From Capra hircus (taxonomy: Eukaryota > Chordata > Mammalia > Artiodactyla > Bovidae), in the NCBI RefSeq assembly GCF_001704415.2, contig NC_030831.1:42144134-42208133 (forward strand): a stretch of DNA of 64,000 bases. Direction: 5' to 3'. The translations under genes were made by a program, and so were the position numbers. Below, one piece after another: positions 1-10,200 of the stretch. The notes below the pieces were generated by a model, which worked only from the letters and a program-made list of their open reading frames with translations, searched no databases and was not told the origin of the DNA. Each line of letters starts with the position of its first letter. Within the stretch, counting starts at the first letter, position 1.

Positions 1-40
1 AGTAAATACCAATGAGCATGATAATGGATTGAATGCTTAA

Positions 41-215
41 GAGTATGTTTAACTTTATAAGAAGCTGTCAAACTGCCTTCCGAAGTGGCTGCACCATTTT
101 GCATTCAGCGATGCAATGGCATTCTAGTTGCTCCACATCCTTGTCAGCATTTGGTATTGTCACTGTCCTGGATTTTGGCTATGCTGACAGGTATGCAGTA
201 GCAGTACTGCACAAT
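41..215 (-). mobile_element. L1 LINE 3' region fragment
   Basis: The segment around AAGTGGCTGCACCATTTTGC and the following stretch about a cap-like CCACATCC and GTATTGTCA matches the reverse complement of mammalian-wide L1M 3' sequence from memory. Boundaries are approximate. Confidence 0.6.
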
Positions 216-1189
216 CCAGAAGTCATATTCCTTAGTGTGAGTTGCAACAAACTGGTGTGACTTAGCTGTTTAACATGCAGAGCCGATTGTTGCATCATCT
301 TATACTCATGGAAACTTATTTACTGCAAATGTCTTTCTAAATCTACCTCACGTATACATTTTATGTATTACCTAAGTGATATATACCACTGCACACTGTT
401 AAAGATAACTGAGTAAAGATATCCATTTGCTTAATCATTCCCAAATGTGAAGAGATTTCAGTTGTTTCACCCTTTTAATATCATGATGTGTGCAGCTGTC
501 CTCTTCCATCTCAGCAGAGATGACTTTTTGTTTTTCAAATGTATCTGTTTCTTTGTGTGCATGTCTGTTTGTACACAGTCAGGCTTCTATTTGCTCACTT
601 TTCTGTGTGTTTTTCTATGTTATTGTCTGAAAGAGGGTTTGCTGGATCAAGCAACACAGTCAGTTTTATGACTGTTATTAACTAGATTAAAAAAAAAGAA
701 TGGGGCAATTTTTCCTGTCTCTTTGTAAACTTTTACTAAATAATATTTGTTGGTGAATTACTCATTTCTTTTAGAAGAAATCCCCACCCAGAACCTTCTG
801 AGGTGAGGTCCAGGGTGAGTATTAAGGTCAGCCTTCCTGTTATGTGGACACACCAGTCCTGGGGTCTCCCAGATCTTCAGACCCACCAAACAGAGGCGTC
901 TCACTTGAATTACATGAGAGGCCAGAGACCCTGCAGGGAAAAGTCTTACACAGACTGAGGTGAAAAGATTAATTTCTAATCACCTTTCTTTTCTGTGGCA
1001 TAGTCCCATTCCCCCCACCCCTAATCTAGTCATTTTCACACCCTGGTGACACAGAGGTGACTCCAGCTTCTTCTGTAGGTACCTCTCATACAGATAGATA
1101 ATTCTATTATAAGTTTAGACCCTGACCAGTTGTAAAAGGGATTTAGTGGCTAATTATGTTTGTCACCAGCAAAGTCCATTAACAATAAT

Positions 1190-1640
1190 CGGGAAATAAA
1201 AATAGAATCTGAGTGATGAAATAAAGCCTAACCTTGTTTCTGGGCTGAGTCTAGTCCCCTGGCTCCCAGGGCACTGTGTGCAGAAGCCTGGAGCTGGACA
1301 ACTCAGAACAGGGTTCCTGGTGCAAAATGGTGGCGACGACGCCTCAGCTCAGGAACCTGTGCAGAAGCTCCGCCCCCAACTCTGAGTTGCCATGGCGGGC
1401 CGTGTGCAAAGATGCTGCACCCGGCACTGCCATCTGGAGCGAGGGCAGCAGCTGTGCCTGGATGCCTGAGAGAACCCCGCCCCCTCCCCCCAAAGCAGCC
1501 CAGCCCTGCTGTAGGCAGAGCGGGTGTTCTGGAGCATGACCTCCCATCTCTCCACGTTTTGATTGAAGAGTTAAGCTTTTCTTTGCTTCTGAACTGAATC
1601 TGGCTTCAGTTCTACTGGCTCCAAGGATAATGGGCAGGAC
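1190..1640 (+). mobile_element. Possible solo LTR of an endogenous retrovirus
   Basis: An isolated GC-rich block contains CAAAATGGTGGCGACG, AGCTCCGCCCCCAACTCTGA and a degenerate polyadenylation region before AGTTAAGCTTTTCTTTGCTTC, an arrangement typical of gammaretrovirus-like LTRs. No flanking duplication was identified and there are no retroviral genes. Family not assigned. Confidence 0.35.
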
Positions 1641-4080
1641 CCTCACAGGGGACAGGAAGGCAAGTGAGCTGCTGAGTCAATGCTAGAGAGCTGTGAGTAG
1701 AGCACGTGCAAGCCCAGGCAGAGACCTCCCTGGAAGGTGGCAGCTGAGCACATTTTTGGAGATTGATGGGTTCTACCAGCAGGCAGAGAAGAGGCTGGTT
1801 TTGGCGCAGCATTATCACAAGATGTACTTAAGGGTTTAACTGCAGCTTGTAGGTGCCACCGAGGACTTCACAGCAGCAGAAAAGCATAAATTCAAATTAG
1901 CCCAACGACCTTTTGGTTTACAAAGATTTCACGGGAAACTTTTGCCTATTCCATCTTTTAAAAATTTGATAAGCCCTCAGTTACATACCTTTGGATTTTT
2001 ATCTCTGCTTAAGTTACGTCAGAACCTCTTTGCATTTGCAGAGAATTCCAGAGAAGTCAGGCTGGGCCCTTCTGACAGTCATCCTAGAGTATGATAAACA
2101 CATTCCTAGGGAACATTATACCTTTAACAAGTGGAGACCTGCCCTGGACAGACACTCCCCAAATGCGTCTGGGAGCAGCCACTGTCTCTCCTGTCCGGGA
2201 GAGCCTGGTGCATCACTTTGGGGTGGCTCCTGGGACCAGGGTTTGCTTGAGGCCAGTTCTTAAGCCCCCAAGGATGACTTGGCCCAGGAGAGGGTATAAA
2301 TCCACGATGGTGGTCCACAAAGTGTTGGCACTTTGTGAAGTGCTCGCCTGGTCAGAATGAGACATGAGTGAGGAGATTTTAACGGGGTGAGTGTGGGGAG
2401 AATAAAACAGGTGGGTGATTCTCAAGGGGAAAGCCCAGATGAGCGACTACTAGGGGGGAACCCAGAAACCACATAAGCATGGCAGACACCTAGGCCAGTG
2501 CAGAAGCGAGAGGAATGGGAGGAATGAAAGAAGAACAGGGCATCAGATGAGAAATTCTGCCAGGCCACTTGTCTGGGGTGGTCCTGCCCTTAGGGACCTA
2601 TTGCAGTGTTAATGGAAAACCTCCCACCCTGGTTTGGCCAACTTTCAGGAAGTGAGAACTGGTGTGGTTGACTTTGGGGAAGTGAGACGCAAGGCCAAAG
2701 GGAAGCACTAGGACGTGGAGATTCAAGTTGTTCTGCCGGGGATGTGAGGTGGCCTTGCCAGAGCTGCTTGACCACGGCCGCTCTGCGGCTGTGTGGCACT
2801 TGTCCTCTGCTCAGGGGATCTGAAGACAGGGGGCCCAGTGCCCAGTGCTGGGAGACTCTGGGCAGGCCTCTTTTCATCCTGTCCTTGCTTTAGATACTAA
2901 ACCAAGGACAGGTATCGATACAATAATCTCCTCGCTGAATAAGACCTGTATTTCATCCATGGCTACTTTTTGAACAATTTAGTCCTGATTTATGTGAGTG
3001 GGTAATCCTCCAAGCCTGCCCAAGCCAGGGGAAGCTACTGCCCTGGGGGATTCACTGCCAACTGCCAGGGCTTTTCTTTGAGAGAAGGGCACTATTTTGA
3101 CTCTGGCCTTTTAGAATTTCTCTCCGGAGGTCGTGATTGGACGTTCCCACAGTATGGGGTCACCTGGGTGGTGGGTAGCTTCAAAGTGGCAGCACTAGGA
3201 GCAAAACCCAGGTAATTAAGGTGGGGCGGTGGTTCACTGGAGAACTGCAAGGTCAGGACAGAGGCCTGAGAGTTTGGTTAGGGGATAAAGTTTAAAGAAA
3301 GTTGTTTCCAATCTGAAATGCCACACCTAACTCAAGTACCTATGTCCAAAAGGCTGACATTTCTGTAGTGGATGAGGTGTGTGCACCACTGTGGAGACAA
3401 GCCCGCAGACCCCCAATCCCACCTTGGAAGGATGCAAAAGGTCCGCCAAGCCGCCTGTTTCTAGCCGGGGGTCTGAGGCCGGAGGTCTGACCCCAAGCTG
3501 CAGCATTGTCTGTGCCCTGCACAGCAGCTTCCTGCCTACAATGCGCTTCCCTTTTCAGACGGGGACCAGCCTGATTTGGGGGTAGGAATAGGCCTTTGCT
3601 TCTAGAATCACTTCCGATGACATATGGAAAAGCGAACGTGGGGCTGAGACTGGTAAGCGACCTGGAGGTACACTGAAGCCACCTCCCCACCGCACGAGGA
3701 ACTGCGGGAGAGGCGGGCTGCATGATCAGACCCTCCTTCCGTCCGACTGCCTCTGTCCAGTGCGCTTAGGCTTCAAATTGCTCCCCGCAGATCCCGGGTG
3801 GACATCTCCTTTACCGAGGGGGATGCAGTGTCCAGTCGTGGGCCCCCGCCTCCGCGGGCCGCACCGGTCCTCCCTCCACCCCGCGGCCTGCGAGCTGGGG
3901 GCCGGGGGTGGGGTAAGCTCTCTGGGGAGCCGGGTCCGAGGCCGGGCTGGCCGGAAGGAGGAGGCCGGGTGCCAGGACGCCAGGGGCACGCGGGCGGGGG
4001 GCCGGGGGCTGACGCCGTCAGGGGCGGTCCTGGGAGCCTGCCGGCGAGGTTCCCCGCACCCCCGGGAGGAGCCGGCGGCG

Positions 4081-4090
4081 GCCACGTGAC
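4081..4090 (+). promoter_or_regulatory. CACGTG E-box, CLEAR-like, in the RAB31 promoter
   Basis: GCCACGTGAC lies about 160 bases upstream of the RAB31 start codon. CACGTG is the USF/MYC/MiT-TFE core, and the right half (CACGTGAC) matches the CLEAR consensus of TFEB/TFE3 targets. Binding is inferred only. Confidence 0.45.
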
Positions 4091-4245
4091 CCTCGGCGCG
4101 GCCAGAGGCCCAGAAATAGCAGCTGCCGTGGATCCGCCCGCGGGCGGCGCGAGGGGAGGCGGGGACCGCAGGAGCCGGCTGGCAGGGCGCGGAGCGTGGC
4201 GGCCCCGGAGGATGCGGAGCCCCTGCCTGGCCCGGCCCCGAGCTC

Positions 4246-4284
4246 ATGATGGCCATCCGAGAGCTCAAAGTGTGTCTTCTCGGG
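4246..4284 (+). CDS. RAB31: RAB31 coding exon 1 (residues 1-13)
   Basis: This exon encodes MMAIRELKVCLLG and ends on a complete codon (phase 0) at a consensus donor GTGAGT at 4285. Two start codons sit in tandem. The first (4246) has C at -3 and A at +4, a weak context; the second (4249) has A at -3 and G at +4, a strong one. The upstream frame is closed by TGA at 4087-4089 with no ATG in between, so the first Met is the most 5' in-frame start. The last glycine is the first residue of the P-loop, so intron 1 splits the nucleotide-binding motif. The non-coding part of exon 1 lies in the CpG island upstream; its 5' end cannot be placed from sequence. Confidence 0.95.
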
Positions 4285-7200
4285 GTGAGTCCTGCGCCCC
4301 TGGGGGCCGCACGCCCCCCCTCCCCCCAGCGCCCTCTTAGTCACCCTCCTCCCTGCGCCCTCCTTGTCCCCGCTTCCCCGCGCCCCCTTTTCTTCAACTT
4401 CCCCCGCCCTGCCCCCCAACCAGCCCCCCCCCACACACACACGACGTCCGTGCGCCCCCGTGTCCCCTGCGCGCACCCCCCTCGCCGGCCCGCTCCCTGC
4501 CCCGGGGTCCGGTCCGAGCCTCTCGGGTGCTTCCTGGCTCGTCCCCTCGCCGCGCCCGCGTTCCCGGAGCCCTCGTCCTCTCGGGCCGCGTCGGGCCGGG
4601 GACCCCTCCGCGGTGACACCATGCCAGGATCCCGCCTCCGTGGGCTTTCTCCTTCGCCTTTAATAATTTCCTTCCGGCGGAAACTTTAAGTTACTCAGCC
4701 AAGGCGCGGAATCCTTTTGCCTCCTGGGGGCAATTAGTTTATTTACTTTTTTTTAAAAAGAAAACTCAACTCGGGGTGAAAAAATGCGCGAGGGGACGAC
4801 CTGGCGGGAACGTAGAGGGAGAACGCACCGTAGAAAACTTTTCGTGCTTCGGATCAGGGCAGGACGACAGAGTCCTCCCCTGTCCCCACTTCCCCTCCCG
4901 AAGTGGGTCCTTCTGAGCCCAAAGAAATGTGGAAGAAGCCGGAAACAAAGGCAGACACAAACTCCCCAGTGGTGCTGACCTGCCCCCGGGGAGTGCTCAG
5001 GGAATTCAGCTGGCGTTTTGGATCGCTGGCTCCTGGGTACCCACACCACATTCCGGAATTGCTTCTCTGGGAAGAGCTGGTTTTCAGCCCTGGTTTTAGC
5101 AGCTTTTGGCACAGACGCCTAGTGTTCAGCCCTTGGCAGTCCTGGTCTCCCAAGAAAACAGTTTCCGAAAAAAGCAGCAAAGGTTGGACCGGCTCTGTTT
5201 ATATCAAAGCAGTGCTAACTGGTCTGTCAAGAGGGGTGTGCAGAAGCAGATAAAGAAGGACTGGTTCTAGGTTAGGGCCGGATTGCCCCGGACCCTGAGG
5301 CTGGGAAAGATTGAGGGCAGGAGGAGAAGGGGGCAACAGAGGATGAGATGGTTGGATGGCATCACTGACTCAATGGATATGAGTTTGAGCAAATTACAAG
5401 AGATGGTGAAGGACAGGGAAGCCTGGCGTACTGCAGTCCATGGGGTCACAAAGAGTGGGACACGACTGAGGGACTGAACAGCAACAACAAGCGGCTGTCT
5501 GGACTCCCTGGAGGCCCTCCTGGAACCTGGGGAGGTCTGGCCTCACTGTCCTTTGCTAAAGTCCCATTTGCACTAGGTTGTCTGGTTGGTCTTGGTCTCC
5601 TGATTCATCCAGGGGCGTCAGGCAGAGGCCCTCCCTCCTCTGTGCCTGCCCTGGTGTTGGGCCATGGCCTGGATCTGGTGGATGCTGTCCTGGCCTCCCT
5701 CTGTTGACCTTTGTCAGAGTTGAGGGGTAGGTGTCACCTCCTGCCGGACTGTCTAACATAAGCCAGACACAAATTCCAGGAATCTCGTGTTTTCCTCCTG
5801 AGGAGTTATTTCAGCCTCCAGGAAGCGCTTCAAAGACTCAGAAGATCGGGTCCCCAGGAACCAAGAGGCAACTTTGACGTGTGTTGTGTGTGTCAGGATT
5901 GGCCTTGTGAATAAATAAAGTCAGAAATGATATGCTTGTCCCAGCACATGAATTATGTTCAGTTTTTCTGCTTATAGCTAAGTCTGTTTCCTCCTACAAT
6001 CAGGTAGGAAAAGCCCTGATCCGAAGCAGCAAGCCTGGGTTCTTATGCTGTCCTGCTCACTGGCTGTGCAGTTCTGGAAAAGTATCTTGATCACGGTGTC
6101 TGTGAAATGGATGTGATAACATTTTCCCGTTTAAGGCAGAGGACTAGAGCAGACGATCTCCTAAGATACACAGCGCCATTTCTTGCTACCCTGTGACTCC
6201 AGGATGATTATTAGCAAGCCTGGGAGATGAGAAAGCTGGGGGAAGCCCCTGCACTTCTTTTTGCCTTATCTCTAAGGATGGAATGCATTTGTTCAGTGGC
6301 TTCCTGGAGACAATGCCTCTCCTTGTGTGCTGGTCCTTTGCAGAGGCCCAGAGGTAGGAGGCTGGGTTTGAAAGAAAAGAACAGCCCCACAGCAGTTCAG
6401 GAAGATAAATCTGAGCAGATGAAGACTTTGAAGTTTCTATCCCATCATACTGTATCTGTGGACTTCTTTTTTTGAGAGGCTCTAGGTTTTATTCTTGTTC
6501 AGATCAGAAGCCATTTATTTGAAATCTTGGAAAGGGCCATTGCTCTTATTATCACACTGAGGAATGTTTCTTAAGTCCCCCGGTTTGGCTGGTACATCCT
6601 GTGTGTGTGACAGCTAGATTCTCAGCTGCTCCTCAAGCAGGGAGATGCTCTGGGTGAGATAGCACTGGTGGTGATGGTGGTTTAGTCACTAAGTCCTGTC
6701 TGGCTCTTTTGTGACCCCATGGACTGTAGCCCGCCAGGCTTCTCTGTCCATGGATTTCACAGGCAAGAATACTGGAGTGTGCTGCCATTTCCTCCTTCAG
6801 GGGATCTTCCCTACCCGGGGATTGAACCCATGTCTCCTGAATTGCAGGCAGATTCTTTTATTGCTGAGCCCCTAGGGAAGCCCTGAGATCGCACTGGGTG
6901 TGGCCAAAGCCAGTCTAACTGCTGGTTTGCTCTCTTGGCAGATCCACAGGAGAGAGAATCCTGTGGATCCGCCCCTGGAAAAGAAATTCAGTGCCAAGCT
7001 CACGGTCCTCTCAGAATTCTAACAGGAGCCCTGGTTCCTCTGTTCTCTGTGTGGGAGGCCTGTCTTTTGTGGATGAAGCCTTGCATGTAGTCAACACTCA
7101 GCTTCCTATTTTCAGCCACTGCCACGCCTTCCTGAAATCTCAAGCCCTTGCAACCACGCCCGCTGCCAGCATCACTGTCTGTCAGTCCAATTGAGCAGGT

Positions 7201-10200
7201 GATGGGAGTGGGACCATTCAGCTGCCGCCTTGCTGGCTCACCCGAGAGGCAGAGGGGCAGGTCCTTTAGTGCCCGGTGATTGTCCCTGGCACTCAGCGAT
7301 CACTGGGCGACCTGTTTCCCATTTAAGGCTGTGGTTGTGCTCAGCTTGGGTGGTGCAGGTGTACCCCCCTCTGAGCTAAAGGTCCCCACGTGGGTGAAGA
7401 TTCCTGTCCCGAGGGTCACTTGCAGCAGGTGGCAGCGTGGTGTGCCAGGTGGCATGCACCTGTGCCTTTCGGAACCCTGCTGTTAGGCCCTGGGGTTCAG
7501 AACCCTGATCTCACTTCTCTTGGTGTGTGCTCCCACATGGAACCACAGCCATCTGTGGAGCATTCCCCGAATGCTTTGTGCTCTTGGAAAAACGAAGGAC
7601 CGAGAGCGTGGGGTTTATTTAGGCTACCTGTTAGAAATTCTTGGCTCTTGTTGTTTCCATGGGAGGACTTGGGCATATTTCTCCCATGCCTTCGTGAGTG
7701 CCCTTCCCTGGGATAAGCTGTCTTGGGATCGAGCTGGGCAGCAGACTGTCCAGGTTGGACTCTTAGGACCCATGAATCTCACTCTTGCCAATTAAAGTGC
7801 CAGTCTTCCCGCTTTGTGAATCTCAGTTAGTATTATGAAACGCGTAGCTAAAAAACAACTCCATTAAAAACAGCAAAGTATGTTTAAAAAAAAAAACTAA
7901 CAAAAACAATATTGAGGCAGCAGCTGTTCCAACCCCAAAAGTGGAAAGCGTCCCAGTTTGCGTTTTTAACACACATCACCACGTGGCAAAAAGCAGGAGG
8001 AGGGAGAGAGAGAGAAAGAGGAGGGGAAGGAGGGGTAGGGCCAGGGGAGGGGGAGAGGCGTTTCTTTTCTTTTATTATTTCCTCTGGGTGTGCACGCTTA
8101 AAAACTGCTTCCGAATGGAATCCCACAGAGATTTATATCTGGACTTCAGTTGTCTTGACGACAGTTTAGAGATTTCTGCCACTTCCTCTGCAGCCATCAG
8201 GGGCCTGGTGAGCCCTCTCCTCTGGCCTCTGTTCAAAGAGCAGGCAAGTCCCTGGGATTCGCTGTGACATCTGGGCGGTGAGGACTTTACCAGAGAGGGC
8301 TGAGGGGTCCCTGGGGGCACCAGAACCCATGATGCCTCTCACAAGAAGCAGATCAGCCTGAGCTGTGGACCCTGGCCTGGCTGCTCTGGGTGAGGGTGAG
8401 CACCCATTACGGACAGTGTTCTGTAAGGTGATGTGAACGTGTGGGGTCCTCTCGGAAGGAGCGCATGCATAGCATGGGGAGGAGCCGCCATCAGCGTTGT
8501 CTAAGTCTGAGGTTCTGTTGGTGGTGCTGGTGCTAAGCTGTTCAGTCGTGTCTGACTCTTTGCGACCCCCATGGACTGTAGCCCATGAGGCTCCTCTGTC
8601 CATGGAATTCTCTAGGCAAGAATACTGGAGTGGGTTGCCATTCCTTCTTCAGGGGATCTTCCAGACCAGGGATCAAACCCGGGTCTCCTGCATTACAGGC
8701 AGACTCTTTACCATCTGAGCCACCAGGGAAACCTACACGTTAAGGTACCGGGACGTGAGGAGATTTGAGCTCAGGCGTTAGAAAAGGTCTTCAAGTTCAC
8801 TTGTGTCCGTCGGGTTAGACTAATGTCTAACTTACTTCACTTCCTTTTGTCTGAGTTTATATAATTTGTCACATGTGTTTGAGATTGGAATAGGCTTTCC
8901 TTCCCTCGGGCTTCCCTGGTGGCTCAGAGCACTGGTTAAGAATCCATCTGCAGTGCTGGAGACCTGGGTTTGGTCCCTGGGTTGGGAAGATCCCCTGGAG
9001 AAAGGAACAGCTACCCACTCCAGTGGGTACTGGGGGTGAGTGAGATGCTGATCTCCCCCGCCCACCCGCCCAGTTCTCCTCAGGGCTCCGGGCCCAGTCT
9101 TTTTCCATGAGCACCGACCACCTCCTAACAGACCAGATGATTTATTTTCCCCACTTGAGTGCTAAAGCTGCTGAGAGTCGCTGGTGTCCTCAGGAGTTTA
9201 TTGGCAGAAATACAGAAAAGTGGGATTTAACATCAGGGTCCCCTGGAGAGCTTCTCCCCGCAGAACCTCCAGGAGTCTTTTCTGATCAGTTTCCTTGCTC
9301 CTGAGGCCCAGCCTTCTCCCAGTTCTCTGGAGGTCACCACTGCGCCTTCTGCTTACTCCAGATCTAACCCAGAATGCAGCCTGGGCCACTTTCAGTCTTC
9401 ATGGAGGCATCCGGATGACTCGGGCTGGTGGAATCCAGGGGAGGTCACATCCCTCCTGCTTTCTTTCCTTTGAGCAAGATCTAGGGAGCTGGATCCCTTT
9501 GTATCAATGGTCTGTGTTTTTCTAGAAGAAACAGACATCTGAGTTTTCCAGAATAACTTCCTTTCTGCTCTCATGGAGTCGCTAGTCTAATGAAGACATG
9601 CAGATGAGATGCCTGGTCCTGAAAAGTGCCTCTTCACCAGCCAGCCCTGGAAGGGGAGGAGAAAGAAGGGATGGAGGGGGAGGAGAAGATAAGAGGAAAG
9701 AAGTGTGAGTGAGGGAGTAAGAGGATGAAGACCTAGGCTTACGCGTGTGTGCGCGCACACACACACACACACACACAGTCACATAACATTTGCTCTCTGC
9801 TGGCCAGAGAAGAGAGCAAAGCCTTTCTTGTTCTCCTCCCTCCCTTTCTTATCAAACAACTGGCCAGGGCATTTACATTTATAGCAAGCTTAATTAATAA
9901 GTCGTTCTTTGTGTGTTTTTGAAGAACATCTCATAGCATCAAAGCTAAATACTTCACAGATCCCTTTCATTTTAGGAGCTAAGATACTTTCTAAACTTTT
10001 TCATAACAAACTTCTGAAAAGCTACTTTTTTTTTTCATTGTCTGAGTTCGTCTTCATTGAATTTTGAATCTAATGATGAGGTTGGGGAGGGATTAGGGGT
10101 GAGATGGCAGAGATGGTGTCCTCACCAGGATGATGGCTTCAACCTTGTCTCTTTATAGGACATGAAACTGTACTGCCTTGCCCCGGTCTTGTTGCCTTGG

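Larger units (their letters stand above)
1..3719. other. Intergenic DNA upstream of RAB31
   Basis: No coding exon is recognised. It holds an L1 fragment (about 41-215), an LTR-like segment (about 1190-1640) and otherwise unassigned single-copy-looking sequence. Reading frames here are short, start-poor and overlap on both strands, as expected by chance. Confidence 0.6.
3720..4660. promoter_or_regulatory. RAB31: CpG island and TATA-less RAB31 promoter
   Basis: CpG dinucleotides are dense from about 3.72 to 4.66 kb, in contrast to the AT-richer flanks. The island includes exon 1 and the first 370 bases of intron 1. No TATA or CCAAT box is seen upstream of the start codon. Visible motifs are Sp1-type GC boxes (near 4019, 4138 and 4153), an ETS-like CCGGAAGG near 3952 and a CACGTG E-box at 4083. 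Long reading frames on both strands here reflect GC richness. The transcription start is not determinable by eye. Confidence 0.85.

Noticed and set aside
3726..4340. Two 180-codon overlapping frames on opposite strands in the CpG island
   Set aside because: GC-rich DNA lacks stop codons by composition. The residue content is Pro/Arg/Gly/Ala-rich on both strands, and the true start lies in a different frame (RAB31 at 4246).
4310..4440. G-quadruplex at the start of intron 1 (minus strand)
   Set aside because: C-runs are present, but strict four-run spacing is marginal and common in CpG islands; not reported as a separate finding.
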